DNA of 64,000 nucleotides from positions 1 through 64,000 of the forward strand of contig DAHUXR010000004.1 of assembly GCA_027307045.1 (NCBI GenBank), written 5' to 3'. Under the pieces are notes generated by a model that saw nothing but the letters and a program-made list of their open reading frames with translations, was not told the DNA's origin and made no database searches. The translations under genes and the position numbers were made by a program. The DNA comes from Acidobacteriaceae bacterium. Its GTDB lineage: Bacteria; Acidobacteriota; Terriglobia; Terriglobales; Acidobacteriaceae. This document shows, piece by piece, positions 1 through 10,673 of the stretch. The first letter of the stretch is position 1. Every line of letters starts with the position of its first letter.

Positions 1-528
1 CACGCCTGCTTCTCCAGTCCTTCTTTTTTCCTCCGTGGTCCTTCGTGTCCTTTGTCATCCAGGGCCTTCGGCCCGCGCAAGCTTATGAAAATCGGTTTTT
101 CGACCGTGTGGTTCAAGGTTTTGTCTTCCCGATGTCGCGCGATCACGGCGATCACGGCGATTTTTTCGCCCCACCCCCCTTATTGATATCTGTGTTGCAA
201 ACAAAGATATTTAGCGAAATCGACCCATGGGCGACCCTTGCGAGACGCTTGCGTGACCCTTGGGTGACGCTTGGGTCACCCAAGGGCCACCCAATCCCAA
301 TCCCAATCCCAATCCCAATCCCAATCCCAATCCCAATCAGGCAGAGGGTCGCAACTAGGCACGCCCCAAGTACCAGGTACTAAATACCAACTACCGTGTC
401 TTCTGGCTGACTGCTGCGCGCTGAGTGCCAATTGCGAGTTTTCAAAGACCATCCTAAGGCTCGGCCTGGGCCGTCCCGAGCAATGTCCGTCGCCAGTTGG
501 CTTGGAGGGCTAAGGGGCTTAGTAGCTC
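1..528. other. Intergenic start of window with simple repeats
   Basis: No convincing gene is seen. A short hairpin GGGCC-TTC-GGCCC lies at 62-74. Imperfect 11-base units of the CGTGACCCTTG / GTGACGCTTGG type run at about 229-285, followed directly by the hexanucleotide array at 290-337. Short frames crossing this stretch encode low-complexity peptides made by the repeat and look like artefacts. Confidence 0.6.
290..337. repeat. (CCCAAT)8 microsatellite
   Basis: Eight perfect head-to-tail copies of CCCAAT, preceded by a near-copy CACCCAAGGGCCA. The array is intergenic, about 190 bases before the first gene. Perfect hexamer arrays of this length are uncommon in bacterial chromosomes and are prone to slippage. 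Confidence 0.95.
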
Positions 529-1146
529 ATGATGAGTGTATCGCATTTTGTTCGCCAACGTCAAGTGCGAAGTTCTTGGGTAGCCCCGCAGACGCTGCAC
601 CAATGGCACCATATCCAAAGCAATCCTGAATACTATAATGTGGCTTTAGGAGAGACCGGTTTGGCTGTACGCACTCTGCCACCGTCCGCGCGACGATCCG
701 TAGCCGCACTCTGGTTTGCGGCGTTTGCGGCTCTTGCTACCTTCCTGTTTTTCCTCCGGCTGGTGATGGCGCCTCACGCCATAATTCTGTACGTGGTTTT
801 ACCTTCTTTGGCTGCCGGCGTTGCCGGCTATGCCTGGGGCGGAGCCATTCTTGATCCGTCCCGAGTACAGAATTACGGCCGGGCCGTGCTTCGAGGCTTT
901 CTGGTCGGCGCCGGGACGTTTGTGATATTTGCCGCGCTCTATGCTTGTGGCCTTCCCATGTTGGAAGGGCAATGGTCTCTGGGACGCGTGGGTAGTCTCT
1001 TCCTCTTTACTCTCATGCTGGGAATTCTGATGGGCGGACCGTTGGCTGCCATCACCGGCATAACCGCCGGGCTGACTCTATTCAAATTCGGCCGCCACTT
1101 CTTTGCAGAGAGTGGCGGCCAAACTTCTGAAGCCAGTACTGTATAG
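529..1146 (+). CDS. Small multi-spanning membrane protein, function unknown
   Basis: The 205-residue product has about four hydrophobic segments (roughly residues 58-77, 80-105, 120-140 and 150-180), so it should sit in the inner membrane. The last segment is rich in Gly (LMLGILMGGPLAAITGITAG). I recognise no family. The first 37 residues are hydrophilic and poorly protein-like, and neither the ATG at 529 nor the in-frame GTG at 640 has a clear ribosome-binding site, so the start is uncertain. A perfect 10-bp inverted repeat (1090-1099 / 1111-1120) lies inside the last codons. The gene converges on the NIDO protein gene with only 16 bases between the stops. It could act alone, as no operon partner is visible. 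Confidence 0.6.
   Translation: MMSVSHFVRQRQVRSSWVAPQTLHQWHHIQSNPEYYNVALGETGLAVRTLPPSARRSVAALWFAAFAALATFLFFLRLVMAPHAIILYVVLPSLAAGVAGYAWGGAILDPSRVQNYGRAVLRGFLVGAGTFVIFAALYACGLPMLEGQWSLGRVGSLFLFTLMLGILMGGPLAAITGITAGLTLFKFGRHFFAESGGQTSEASTV
1090..1120 (+). terminator. Hairpin inside the 3' end of the membrane-protein gene
   Basis: GGCCGCCACT and AGTGGCGGCC form a perfect 10-bp stem around an 11-base loop, all within coding sequence. No T-run follows, so it is a stem-loop rather than a classical terminator. It could slow convergent transcription from the neighbour. Confidence 0.4.
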
Positions 1147-1162
1147 CAAGGTCTTTCGCGAT

Positions 1163-4100
1163 CTATTGCGTTCCGTCAATCGCGAAATATCCCGCTGGCG
1201 CCGATCCACCATTGCTCACGCAGAAGCCTTGAGCAGTGGCAGCCAGGGCCTGGACAGCCTGAAGTGAATCGTCAGTCTGATCGTGTGGCACAACCGCGGT
1301 CGTACAGGCAAAGGCACGGTTGCCCGCCGGATCGACCGAGCTGGCTACGATCAGATACACGCGGCCGTTGCCGCCTCCACTCCGCTCTGAGCGCAGCAGG
1401 AGGCCTGCCGCTCCGCCGCTTGCATCCGGTGAGAAGTTCCCGGAGCCTTGCGCGAACTGGCTCTCGTTTGAAAACACCTTTACGGAGACAGGTTGTGGCC
1501 CGCTGCACTGGTCTTGAGCAGTTGCGGCAAAGCCAACGTTCACCATGGTGTGGTCCGGCGTCCAGAGGACGGGCGATCCCACTGAAGCGCTTACCGCTGG
1601 CGGCGTTGTGTCGCGAACGGTGGCGGTGGTTGTGCATGCTACCGGCGATGACTTGCCGTCAGTGACTGAAATGTTCAGGTTATGAACACCCAATGTGAAC
1701 GGCTGAGTCAGCGTGAGCGCGGCTGTGGTGGGCGGAGGTCCGCTAGGCACCTGGTCTACACGCAGTTGCGATCCATCGGCATTCCAGGTCACGGTCAGCG
1801 CGTCACCATCAGGATCGGAGACGTGCGCCGTCAATGAGACTGGCGTGCCGGCGTTTAGCGTGCACTCATTCACCGCCGCTGATGGGCAGACAATCGACGG
1901 TGGCTGGTTGGGCGCGTTCAACACACTCGCGATGAGCGCGTTGGCATCTGCCGCCGGGACCTGGCCGATCGCCACCAGGCTAGTCACCAGGCTGGTAGCT
2001 AGTTGGCTTGCCGACGGGGCCAATCCCGCGGCAACGCGGAAGTTTACGATCCGGGTTAACTGATCGGTGAGAGTTGGTGTCTGGGACACGAGCAGTCCGT
2101 TTTGCTCCGCGCTTGTCTGTCCATTGGCCAGGGCCTGCAGGAATGCCGCGGTGTTGCGCTGCAAAGTTGGTGAAGAGCATGCATCTCCAACGCCATCGAA
2201 GTCCGAATCTTTCTGGTCTGGGTTTGGCACCGTAGGACAGTTGTCCAGTTCATCAGGAACGCCGTCGCCATCGGTGTCAACGCCGGTGGCAGGTACTCCA
2301 TTCCGCACCTGGAAAACGTATCTTCCCGCCTGATTGCTGCCAAAGCTGTTATGGATCAGGCCAGTGGAAGGATTGTTATCGAGGAAAGATCCAGGCAGTC
2401 CCGAACCAGGCAGTTCGAAGAACGTCCCCGGAGCACCGCTGCCGTTGGAGAATCCAACGCGCGCTGCAGCCCCGCCCTGGCATGCGCCGTTGCCGCCGCT
2501 GGCTTCGCCGGTTTCCCATTGAATTGAGTTGTAGTTGAACTCAATGTCAAAGTTGCCCGGAGCTGAATCTGAGCGGTCAATCAGCACCACCTGGAAGAAG
2601 TCCAGCACGCTGGTGATTTCGGCAAAGCAGCCGACACCCGGCCACGTGACCGCGAATGCAGGATGCCCATCGACGGTGCCGGGACCATATGTCACCTGGT
2701 TTCCGACTCGCGTATCCACGTCCGCAAAGAACGGCGCGATGATCTCGCGTTGCGTAGTCTGCAGGCTGAACGGCGTGAATTCAGAGAGCTGCTGATCAAA
2801 CGTTACGTTGCCGTTGTCATTCACAAACAGTGAAGAGAACGTCTGTCCGAAGAAGTTGATAGGGAAGCCGATGGCCGTTGGTCCGCTTGAGCCATCGTCG
2901 TTCGGCGGCAGAGCAAAGCTGTTGAACCCCGTGCGAATCGCTCCACCCGATCCTCTTGGCCCTGGTACCGGTACCGTAAACGGGAAAACGCTGCCCGTGG
3001 ATGACACGGTTCCAGTGACATCTGATTCGGTGATAGAAGGCACAGAAAGATTGGGCAGCAATTGTGTGAATGACATCGACAAGGCAAACGTACTGTCCGT
3101 CGGGCCAATAATCTGGGTGTTGTAGACACCCGCCTGCGGCTCAACGACGATCACAGCGTTGCGGGCCGAATTCTGGATGTAGGTGGAACCGGGAATCTCG
3201 TTCACGATTGTGCCATCGGGCAGCGTTCCGGTTCTCAACCCGCTGGGATCGGTTACTAGAACGTTGTTGGGCGGGTCCTGGAACGCGGCGATGGAGGTCA
3301 CGCCGTCAAGATTTGCGATTAGATTCGTATGCACGAAGGTTTCAATGCTCTGGAGCATTGAATTGAAATCTCCAGTCGGCGGGTTCAAGGCGTCAAGGTT
3401 CACGTAGAACGTAAGCGGCCCGGTGTTGGTATGGACACCCAATGGGCCGGTGATATCAAAGCCCGGAGTGAACCACTGCGCCACCCTGGCTGAGCCGCCG
3501 GGAGCGGCGTTGATGAAGCAATTGTTTGCTCCTGAGCCGAAAGAGAAATTGCACTGCGGAATGGAAGATGTATCGATTCCGCCCTGGTCAAAGATATTTA
3601 CACTGGCCACGGCCTGGCTTGTGGCCACCTGGATAGGCGGCCCGAAATCGAAGCCCAATTCGGTGTCCTGGAACAACACCGGCAGCGCTCCAAGATTGGA
3701 AGTCACGGAACATTGCGCTGCTGCTGAGCCTCCATTGGAAGTGAACGTTAGTGGAATCGAGCCATAGATCACCCGATAGTCCTTCAAAGCCAGCTTTACT
3801 GGCGCGTCTACCTGCGGCAGCGTGACTGGGCTACCAGTTCCCGCATCTGGGCAGGGAGGTAGCGGCGGCGGCGGCGGCGGGACGCTGCTGCCCCAGAAAA
3901 GCGGGTCAGGCGAATACGTGGTATCAAAACCGGCGGTAAGCGTGCCGGCGCTCTCCAGAGGAATTTGAAATTCGGCAATCAGGTGATTGAAAGGACAAGT
4001 TGGCGACGTGCCGAAGCTCGCCCGGCCCCGCTGGCCCTGGATTTCAGGCACGCGCGTCTGCCCGCCGACCGATTGCACTTGGCCATTCTCAAGAAAAATG

Positions 4101-4495
4101 ATGGTGCCATCCGTGAAGATGTGAATGCTATAGTGCACCAGCGCCGGCGAGCCTGAAGCCTCATCGACGTTGGCAAAGTTCACCAGGAAATAGTCATTCG
4201 GCCCCAGCGGCGCGGTTCGCGAACACTCGTCATACATGAGGAAAAACGTATCCGGAGGTCCCCCGGGATTCAGGAAAGCGCCCTGGTCAGCATAAAGATA
4301 GCTGTTGCTTTGCGGAAAAAACACAGGCGTGATGTCTGACCACTCCTGATGACCATCCGGGCAAGTGGTAAAACTGCCGTCTGTTGAATGACAAAAAGCG
4401 CTCGGGTTGCTTGCGGCGTGAGCGGCTGGCGTGACTAATGCAAAGAGGGCAAAAAACAGGCAGACCAACGGAAAATAGCGCTTAGCGGCGTGCAT
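1163..4495 (-). CDS. Large secreted NIDO / thrombospondin type-3 / Ig-like protein
   Basis: This 1110-residue protein starts with a clear signal peptide (about residues 1-28, cleavage near AHAAS), and an AGGAAG site precedes the ATG. Residues 40-200 form a Cys-containing N-terminal module ending in a proline run (about 206-215). Residues 535-732 resemble a nidogen-like NIDO domain ([33 protein letters not shown], then [10 protein letters not shown]). Residues 739-773 hold a thrombospondin type-3 calcium repeat ([25 protein letters not shown]). Residues 865-960 look PKD/Ig-like ([12 protein letters not shown]), and 960-1070 form another beta domain. It is probably a calcium-stabilised extracellular or surface protein for adhesion or matrix binding; that role is inference. 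No C-terminal sorting signal is seen. Confidence 0.85.
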   Translation of the reverse strand: MHAAKRYFPLVCLFFALFALVTPAAHAASNPSAFCHSTDGSFTTCPDGHQEWSDITPVFFPQSNSYLYADQGAFLNPGGPPDTFFLMYDECSRTAPLGPNDYFLVNFANVDEASGSPALVHYSIHIFTDGTIIFLENGQVQSVGGQTRVPEIQGQRGRASFGTSPTCPFNHLIAEFQIPLESAGTLTAGFDTTYSPDPLFWGSSVPPPPPPLPPCPDAGTGSPVTLPQVDAPVKLALKDYRVIYGSIPLTFTSNGGSAAAQCSVTSNLGALPVLFQDTELGFDFGPPIQVATSQAVASVNIFDQGGIDTSSIPQCNFSFGSGANNCFINAAPGGSARVAQWFTPGFDITGPLGVHTNTGPLTFYVNLDALNPPTGDFNSMLQSIETFVHTNLIANLDGVTSIAAFQDPPNNVLVTDPSGLRTGTLPDGTIVNEIPGSTYIQNSARNAVIVVEPQAGVYNTQIIGPTDSTFALSMSFTQLLPNLSVPSITESDVTGTVSSTGSVFPFTVPVPGPRGSGGAIRTGFNSFALPPNDDGSSGPTAIGFPINFFGQTFSSLFVNDNGNVTFDQQLSEFTPFSLQTTQREIIAPFFADVDTRVGNQVTYGPGTVDGHPAFAVTWPGVGCFAEITSVLDFFQVVLIDRSDSAPGNFDIEFNYNSIQWETGEASGGNGACQGGAAARVGFSNGSGAPGTFFELPGSGLPGSFLDNNPSTGLIHNSFGSNQAGRYVFQVRNGVPATGVDTDGDGVPDELDNCPTVPNPDQKDSDFDGVGDACSSPTLQRNTAAFLQALANGQTSAEQNGLLVSQTPTLTDQLTRIVNFRVAAGLAPSASQLATSLVTSLVAIGQVPAADANALIASVLNAPNQPPSIVCPSAAVNECTLNAGTPVSLTAHVSDPDGDALTVTWNADGSQLRVDQVPSGPPPTTAALTLTQPFTLGVHNLNISVTDGKSSPVACTTTATVRDTTPPAVSASVGSPVLWTPDHTMVNVGFAATAQDQCSGPQPVSVKVFSNESQFAQGSGNFSPDASGGAAGLLLRSERSGGGNGRVYLIVASSVDPAGNRAFACTTAVVPHDQTDDSLQAVQALAATAQGFCVSNGGSAPAGYFAIDGTQ

Positions 4496-4728
4496 CTTCC
4501 ACTTCCTTTACATTCCTGGTTGAGATTGTTGAGGGCGCAAGTGTGCTCGCCTCGTCACGCATGTGTCAAGTTTAATTTTTCTTTAAAAAGTTCTTCAGGC
4601 TAGAGATATAGAGATGAAAATCTTTTCACAAAAGTCTTGCTCGACGATCCAGAGGCGCACCGTTGCAAAGAACTATCAAATTCATGAGATTCAAGTTGAA
4701 GAGGTTGACAAAGCCTATTGCGGCATAG

Positions 4729-4806
4729 TTTGGGGCTGCCGTTTTGCGGATCCGGCAGCCCCGTTTACGGCTGTAGTACCATCGGGCTGGCCCACAGTCG
4801 CAACTT
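4729..4806. repeat. 78-bp palindromic repeat, copy 1
   Basis: The unit begins TTTGGGGCTGCCG and ends CACAGTCGCAACTT. Inside it GGGGCTGCCG pairs perfectly with CGGCAGCCCC (10-bp stem, about 11-base loop). It differs from copy 2 at only two bases. No open frame is conserved, so this looks like a REP-like mobile palindromic unit or a structured RNA. Confidence 0.85.
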
Positions 4807-5017
4807 AGTGGTAAGCGCGTGCGCGCGTTACCTATCTCGATCTTCAAAACTTCCGGCCTGCGGCGCCGGCGACTCTGCAGACTTCATCGAAACCGGCGCT
4901 CGCCTGCGCCACCTAATCTTTTGCCGCCAATCGTCAGCAACATCTGTCACCAACGTCCGCCACCGCCCACCTTCCACCGACATCCGCCGCGACGATTAGC
5001 CGCAGTCGCAAATTCAA

Positions 5018-5095
5018 TTTGGGGCTGCCGTTTTGCGGAGCCGGCAGCCCCGTTCACGGCTGTAGTACCATCGGGCTGGCCCACAGTCGCAACTT
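5018..5095. repeat. 78-bp palindromic repeat, copy 2
   Basis: Direct repeat of the 4729-4806 element, same orientation, 211 bases downstream, with two substitutions (one in the hairpin loop, one after the stem). The stem GGGGCTGCCG/CGGCAGCCCC is intact in both copies. Confidence 0.85.
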
Positions 5096-5847
5096 GTCGT
5101 TCAAAAACCAATCCATGCAGTCTGTGCTGAACACTTCTGCTGAAAGCACGTCACCGCCATCGCACCATCACCTTGCAGAACCCCTTGGTCCCCATGGCTG
5201 CACTCAGAAAAGCTGCGTCTCGGAAAAACTGCGCTTGCACTGCGCTCACAAATTCCTCTGCGTGAGAGAAAAAAACCACACCCGGCGGGGGAGAACCTGT
5301 CCTGCGCGGACGGAAACGAAACAAGAACTCATCCACCAGCCGGGTGCGGCACCACCTTCGAGCTCCACTGGAAGGCAGTTGAACTACTCGCCAGCTCGCA
5401 TCTTGTCTGGCGGCCGGCAAAGTCTTTTTAAATTCTTAAATGGGGTCGCGGTGAGCGTCTTCCCGCCCGGTATGCCGGGGAAGAGCCGAAGCCGTGGCCG
5501 AAAACACTTCAGTCATCGCCCATAATCGAGCGCTGATACGTGTCCGGAAGGAAAGAAAGTTCCGTAAGCCAGTGACAAAACCGCTGTCCTGTCAAACTGT
5601 CATACAAAAAGGTCCCGCGGCGGGCGTAATTTTTATTTTGCAAGGATGTATCGTCGCCTCTCTGAAAGGCGCGATTTTTGTTGGCTCCGCCGCCAACGAT
5701 CTTCTTAATAGAGCTTTCTTGATAGGCATTGTGGACTGGTGCGTACATCCAAACTGTTCCCAAAAGAACACATTTGTCGAAAAGTTCAATGCGCGTTCCC
5801 GAAATGGAACTACAGCCGCAGTGAACACATGGCCAATACTGGCGTAG

Positions 5848-6570
5848 TTAATCTTTGGTGATGATTTGCCTGAGCGAGCTGCGGACCAGCAGGTCGCCGC
5901 TATAATCGCCGTCGTATTCAATCAGGCCCTGCTTGCGGAAGTTATTTAAGAAAGTGCTTACCCGCGATCGTGACGTGCCGACGATCTCTGCCAGCGTCTC
6001 CTGGCTCACCTTGGGAATCACGATTTCCGCCTGGCCTGAACCGTCGAAACCGGCCAGCAGCAATAGCACGCGCGCCAATCGTTTCTCGCCGGTATGGAAG
6101 AGCCGGTCAATCATGTCTTCCTGCATGCGCACGTTGCGGGATACGATAAACGACACAAAGAACTTAAAGAACTGCTGGTCGCGCCGCAGGACTTCAAGAA
6201 TGGCTTTGCGTTCAGTTCGCAATACCATGCACTCAGAGATGGCGATGGCCGTCGTGGTGCGTATGGCATCGTCCGCTGCGATGCACTCCTCGCCCAGAAA
6301 ATCACCCGCGCGCAGAAGCGCAATCGTCGCTTCCTTGCCTTCCACGGAGACGGCCGTCAACTTGAGTCGGCCTTTCAGCAGATAGAAAACGCAATCCGCG
6401 GGCATGGCCTGGTAAAACACCGCATCTTTCTTTTTGAGCTTAAGCACGCTGCTGCTCACACCCGGCGCGCGCAGGCAGGCCACAGGACCGTCAGCCCATG
6501 AAGCTGCAAGTTTGGTCCCCTGGCCGGCAGCAGGGACTATTCTGTTTTCAGTCTTGCTGTCTCTTTCCAT
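5848..6570 (-). CDS. Crp/Fnr-family transcriptional regulator
   Basis: The 240-residue product has an N-terminal cyclic-nucleotide-binding-type beta roll (about residues 38-150; VEGKEATIALLRAGDFLGEE matches the family's ligand-pocket strand), a long dimerisation helix, and a C-terminal winged helix-turn-helix (SQETLAEIVGTSRSRVSTFL, about 185-205). The Cys cluster of true Fnr is absent, so an iron-sulphur oxygen sensor is unlikely, and the cAMP-contacting Arg-Ser pair is not evident, so the ligand is unknown. It starts 98 bases downstream of the 1268-residue paralogue gene on the same strand and might be read from it. No strong ribosome-binding site precedes the ATG. It could regulate the neighbouring secreted-protein genes, but no matching palindromic site was identified. 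Confidence 0.88.
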   Translation of the reverse strand: MERDSKTENRIVPAAGQGTKLAASWADGPVACLRAPGVSSSVLKLKKKDAVFYQAMPADCVFYLLKGRLKLTAVSVEGKEATIALLRAGDFLGEECIAADDAIRTTTAIAISECMVLRTERKAILEVLRRDQQFFKFFVSFIVSRNVRMQEDMIDRLFHTGEKRLARVLLLLAGFDGSGQAEIVIPKVSQETLAEIVGTSRSRVSTFLNNFRKQGLIEYDGDYSGDLLVRSSLRQIITKD

Positions 6571-6620
6571 GCGTCAGCTCATCCGTGAGAAGAAACCGAT
6601 GTTTGGCGTTTGGCGACGCC

Positions 6621-6637
6621 CGCCCGGAAAACGGGCG
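6621..6637 (-). terminator. Possible hairpin between the 1268-residue gene and the regulator
   Basis: CGCCCG-GAAAA-CGGGCG style inverted repeat just after the stop of the large secreted protein. It has no T-run, so it is weak and may permit read-through into the Crp/Fnr gene. Confidence 0.3.
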
Positions 6638-6668
6638 CCGCAGTTTTGCGGCTCGCTCAATTTGGTTC

Positions 6669-9600
6669 TCATGGCTGCGGAAGCGGCCTTGGGCCTATGA
6701 CACGGCTGCGAATACTCGGATTAATCGTTGGCCTTGGATTAATCGTTGGCCTTGGCCGCACCGGCGGTGGCACGCCACCATTGCCGCTTGTAACGTCATG
6801 CGGCATCAGCACAATGGCGTAGTTGTTGGCCGGATTTGGGTCTATGCCCTGGAACGAGACTCGGGCCGCTGCTTTTGCGCTTCTTGCGGTCGGCGCTGCA
6901 TCCACGATAACCGTCCAGCTCTGGCCCGGTGGCAATGTGCCCACCCGGCATTCCACAAGCATTGTGTTCAGGACGCCTCTCAACTGCCTGCACGTCCCGC
7001 CTGACGAATCTGTCATTGACTGGATTGTTGCGCTCGTGGGCAGGTGTTGCCGCAGGACCACGCCATTCGCGTTCGTCGATCCAAGATTCCTGACCTGCCA
7101 CGTGATGGTTCCGCTCGCAACTCTATCAGCGTAGCTCCCACTCAACTCAAGATCAGTAACGCTTGCGGGTGCTGGTACAGGAGTTGGGCTTGGGTTCGGC
7201 GTAGGCGTTGGAACCGGCGTTGGCGTCGGGCTCGGGTTCGGACTCGGGTTTGGAACGGGAGCCGGTGTTGGTGTTGGGTTTGGCGCAGGCGCAGGAGTCG
7301 GGCTTGGTGTCGGCGTGGGATTTTGGGGAGGGGGTGGAGTTGCCGTGACATTCGTTATCACGCTGGCAATTCCGCTTGCAGGATTCGCCAATGTCATCGC
7401 CTGGCCGGATGCGTCCTGCGCTTGCAGGCTGGCTTTATTGGTCACCGTCGCTAAAAGGGTCTCGGTGATTCCAACTGCCACCGTGCTTCCCGCAGGCACG
7501 CTGCCAAGATTGCATGTAACGGTTGCTGCCGTTGTCGTGCATGTCCCTTGGCTGGGCGTTGCCGAAGCAACAGAAGCGCTGCTTGCGGCAAAAGCGTCCG
7601 TAACAATTACTTGAGGCACTGCCACGCTGCCGTTGTTTGTGACCAGGATTTCGTATCCAGCATTGGAGTTCGCGGGTAACGACGTTGGTCCGCTGATGCT
7701 TAGTGCAAGATTTGCCACGGCAGGCGCCGGAGGCGGCAGAGGCGGAGCTGGCGCCGATGGAGTAACCGAGTTTGACGGCAGAGAGGGAAGGCTATCGCCA
7801 ACCTGGTTGGTCGCAATCACCACAAACGTATAAGTAACGCCATTGGTCAAGCCGGTGATTAAGACTGACGTTTGAGCTGCCGGCACGGTGATCGATCGCT
7901 CAATCTGGTTTTGAATCTCTACATCAACGTGATAGGTAAGAATTGGGAAGCCGCCGTTCAGGTAATCCGGAACGCCTGTCCATGAAACTGAAGCTGAAGA
8001 ATCATGTCCAGCCGCGGCCACGTTCGTCGCCGGCTTGGGCACCGATGGTGCAAACGGCATGATGATCAGACTGGGCTTGGAGAACAAGCTAGTTCCAACA
8101 TCATCCATTGCCGCAACTACAAACTGATAACGAACGCCATTCACCAATCCATTGATGTTTATCGCTGTAGGCACTTCGGTTGAACCCGGAGGCGCCGTGA
8201 CGATGACATCCGGCATGGCCAGCCCGGGCGAATTAAATAAGTTGTGCACCGTGTAGCTGGTCACGGCTTGTCCGTCTGGCGACGGAACCCAACTCACTTG
8301 CGCCGATGCATTGCCGGCTGTCGCCACCACATTCAGCGGAGGACCTGGAATGGCCGGCGTAACCGGCTGCGGGGCCACCACCCACCAATGGCCCTGCTGC
8401 GGCAAAAGACCGTGCGCAGGATCGTCCGCGACATACAGCGTCAAGTCCCTGGGATCGAGAGTCATGGCGCTCAGCAACTGGAATCCGCTGGCATAGCTCA
8501 GGTTGACCTGGAAAGAAACTGGATCAACCAGAGAAATGCTCCCTGGCTGTCCGACAAACAGAGTTCTGCCATTCAGCGCCGGATATATCTGGTCGCTCAT
8601 CACAAACGATGGAGTGGCCGTTTCCCGTTGCAGGAAATTCGTGCCGTGGCACGGGTTGAGTCCATTCTGCGGCGTCATGCACTGGTCCGCGTTGGGAATA
8701 ATGAATGCCGCGCGGCCATCGCCGCCGTACAGATCGTGACCAATCCATCCCAATCCCATGTCCCTGGTGCCGTCAGGAGTGCTGCCGATTACCTGCACGT
8801 TGCTGCAAGGCACAGGATCCGTGGACGGCGCGGTGATGCGCAGGATGTCGCCGCTGGCTTTAAAGCCTATATAAAGATTGTCATCAGGCCCCAGGACCGC
8901 GGAGTTGGGAACGTTACCGGCAATGCCGCATCCAGGCAGTCCATTGCGTCCCACGCCGCCATTTCCGGCCAGAACTTCCTGGTGGATGATATCGATGCCG
9001 CCGTGTCCGCCGTCCGCGTCAGGAACAAAGTGCAGACGGAAAACGCCTTTGGTGTTGGCTTGCATGTCCACGGTGTAAAGATTGTTGGTATTCGGATCAA
9101 AGGCCATCTGTCCGGGCTTGAACTGCACTCCAGCGACAAATGGAAGACAGGTCGCAGGATTCATCAAGTGTGGCCCCGGCGAATCAATATCAGGATCGAG
9201 CCGGCACAGTCCAAAGCCGCCTTGATCGCCTGACCACAAATGCCGGTACGGCTTGCCGCTGGCGGGATTAATTCCCGAACCGGTCAGCACCGCGCCGCCC
9301 GCTGGAGCAGTTACGCCATCGGCAAACTTCACCAGCGTTGCCGGACGAATGCTCAACCCGTGATTGCCAACATTCCACCAGCGTCCAAAGCCGCCGGCAA
9401 TTCCCTCAGTCGGGTCATCCGCGACATAAAGGTTCATGTTGGTGCTGTCCAGCGCCATTCCGCTCAGGAACTGGAAGCCTGAAGCGTAGTTCATGGTCAC
9501 CTGCATGGTCGCCAGGTCCACCAGAGTCACGTCGCTGGGATTGCCGACAAACAAGTTCCTGCCATTAACCGCCGGGTAAAGCTGGTCACTCATCACAAAG

Positions 9601-10475
9601 CTAGGTACCGCGGTTTGTGCCACAAGAATGTTGGTGCCATGGCAAAGCGTATTGCCATTCTGCGGTGTAAGGCATTGGTCAGCGCTCGGGATCACCCATG
9701 CGGCAAGGCCATCACCGCCAAAAAGATCATGGCCAATAAAGCCCAGACCAAAATCTTTTCTGCCGTCGGGCGTGCTGCCGATTACTTGCACGTTGCCGCA
9801 AGGCAGAGGCTCGGTTTGCGGAGCGGTCACCCGCAAAATGTCGCCACTGGCTTTGAATCCTATATAAAGGTTGCCATCGGGCCCCAGCACGGCGGAATTA
9901 GGAACGTTCCCGGCGATCCCGCAGCCGGGCAGCGCCTGCCGTCCTGCCAACTGGTTACCGCCCAGAACTTCGGTGTGAATGGGGTCAACCGAGCCATGGC
10001 CGCTGCCTCCCGAGGGAAGATAATGTAACCGGAAGATCCCTCGGGAATTGGCTTGCAGGTCCACCGCATAAATGTCGTTAAGTAGAGGATCGAAAGCGAA
10101 TTGACCGGGCTTGAATTGGACGCCATCCACAAATGGCATGCAAAACCCGCCGTTCAAAAAGTGAGGCCCTGGCGTGTCGACATCAGGATCAATACGGCAA
10201 AGGCCAAAGCCTCCCTGATCGCTGGTCCACAGATGACGATATGGCGCGCCGGTCTTTGGATTGATCGCGGTGCCGCTCAACACCATGCCGCCGCCGGGCG
10301 AGGTTACACCCGTGGCAAAGGGAGTGGGCACTTGCGCGCTGGCCGTGGGAGCCGCCATGCCCGCGAAGATTACCAGGCTAATCCAAAATCTTGAGGCCAT
10401 GCTCGCCATCAAGTTGAGCCAGGGTCTGAGAACTATGGTTATTGTTCCGTCCGTCGTACCGGTCAAATCCATCAT
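6669..10475 (-). CDS. Giant exported protein, paralogue A: duplicated propeller-like module, FN3, DUF11
   Basis: From the ATG at 10475 the protein is about 1268 residues. The frame is open to 10508, but 10475 has an AAGGAT site and the same 27-base distance from the conserved GCTTCCGGAC element as paralogue B. A signal peptide (about 1-48, ending PTASAQ) is followed by two tandem copies of a roughly 325-residue module (50-375 and 380-705). Each copy carries YRHLW, GLCRxDPDxD, [20 protein letters not shown] and YVADDP; the repetition of LYxx strand motifs suggests a beta-propeller, unproven. Then come two FN3-like domains (710-915), a DUF11-like domain (920-1045), a Pro/Thr/Asn linker (1047-1105), a second DUF11-like domain and a Pro-Arg tail. 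It is likely extracellular or surface-exposed; function unknown. Paralogues B and C have a single propeller-like module. Confidence 0.85.
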   Translation of the reverse strand: MMDLTGTTDGTITIVLRPWLNLMASMASRFWISLVIFAGMAAPTASAQVPTPFATGVTSPGGGMVLSGTAINPKTGAPYRHLWTSDQGGFGLCRIDPDVDTPGPHFLNGGFCMPFVDGVQFKPGQFAFDPLLNDIYAVDLQANSRGIFRLHYLPSGGSGHGSVDPIHTEVLGGNQLAGRQALPGCGIAGNVPNSAVLGPDGNLYIGFKASGDILRVTAPQTEPLPCGNVQVIGSTPDGRKDFGLGFIGHDLFGGDGLAAWVIPSADQCLTPQNGNTLCHGTNILVAQTAVPSFVMSDQLYPAVNGRNLFVGNPSDVTLVDLATMQVTMNYASGFQFLSGMALDSTNMNLYVADDPTEGIAGGFGRWWNVGNHGLSIRPATLVKFADGVTAPAGGAVLTGSGINPASGKPYRHLWSGDQGGFGLCRLDPDIDSPGPHLMNPATCLPFVAGVQFKPGQMAFDPNTNNLYTVDMQANTKGVFRLHFVPDADGGHGGIDIIHQEVLAGNGGVGRNGLPGCGIAGNVPNSAVLGPDDNLYIGFKASGDILRITAPSTDPVPCSNVQVIGSTPDGTRDMGLGWIGHDLYGGDGRAAFIIPNADQCMTPQNGLNPCHGTNFLQRETATPSFVMSDQIYPALNGRTLFVGQPGSISLVDPVSFQVNLSYASGFQLLSAMTLDPRDLTLYVADDPAHGLLPQQGHWWVVAPQPVTPAIPGPPLNVVATAGNASAQVSWVPSPDGQAVTSYTVHNLFNSPGLAMPDVIVTAPPGSTEVPTAININGLVNGVRYQFVVAAMDDVGTSLFSKPSLIIMPFAPSVPKPATNVAAAGHDSSASVSWTGVPDYLNGGFPILTYHVDVEIQNQIERSITVPAAQTSVLITGLTNGVTYTFVVIATNQVGDSLPSLPSNSVTPSAPAPPLPPPAPAVANLALSISGPTSLPANSNAGYEILVTNNGSVAVPQVIVTDAFAASSASVASATPSQGTCTTTAATVTCNLGSVPAGSTVAVGITETLLATVTNKASLQAQDASGQAMTLANPASGIASVITNVTATPPPPQNPTPTPSPTPAPAPNPTPTPAPVPNPSPNPSPTPTPVPTPTPNPSPTPVPAPASVTDLELSGSYADRVASGTITWQVRNLGSTNANGVVLRQHLPTSATIQSMTDSSGGTCRQLRGVLNTMLVECRVGTLPPGQSWTVIVDAAPTARSAKAAARVSFQGIDPNPANNYAIVLMPHDVTSGNGGVPPPVRPRPTINPRPTINPSIRSRVIGPRPLPQP
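6721..6756. repeat. 18-bp tandem repeat in the tail of paralogue A
   Basis: Two adjacent copies of TTAATCGTTGGCCTTGGA encode the repeated PRPTIN segment near the C-terminus of paralogue A, a sign of recent slippage in the coding tail. Confidence 0.75.
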
Positions 10476-10484
10476 CGTTGTTAT

Positions 10485-10502
10485 CCTTTGCTGTCCGGAA
10501 GC
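10485..10502 (-). promoter_or_regulatory. Conserved leader element before paralogue A
   Basis: On the minus strand GCTTCCGGACAGCAAAGG sits with its first base 27 bases before the ATG at 10475. Versions of it precede paralogue B (GCTTCCGGACGGGAAAG), paralogue C (GCTTCCGGGGGAAAGG) and the relic start at 11471. It includes the likely ribosome-binding purines and fixes the start choice. Confidence 0.6.
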
Positions 10503-10673
10503 TGCCAATCAGGGAAGCCAAATTCACTTGAGCGCAGAGGGCCGTCCGCTTGACGGAGGGCCGCCGCGAGTCGAAAAAATAATGTTTTGCGATAAACGCT
10601 ATGCGCGCTGCGCTGGGCTGATGACCGCAAAAAAGGAAAGCTGGCTGAACTACACAGGAATCGTCACGCTTTT

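Larger units (their letters stand above)
4496..5847. other. 1.35-kb intergenic stretch holding a duplicated palindromic element
   Basis: This separates the NIDO gene promoter from the end of the Crp/Fnr gene. Short frames here show no domain, signal peptide or convincing ribosome-binding site and are not called. The only clear structure is the pair of 78-base repeats at 4729 and 5018. Confidence 0.6.

Noticed and set aside
1-513. Frames encoding PIPIPI or QSQSQS repeats
   Set aside because: They are produced by the CCCAAT hexamer array; no ribosome-binding site or protein-like sequence.
5552-5605. TGTC direct repeats as a possible Crp/Fnr site
   Set aside because: They lie downstream of the regulator gene with no following minus-strand start, and they are not an inverted repeat of the expected type.
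8244-9233. 329-residue plus-strand frame opposite paralogue A
   Set aside because: It is a shadow on the antisense strand of a clearly coding gene, with Arg/His-rich composition and no domain.
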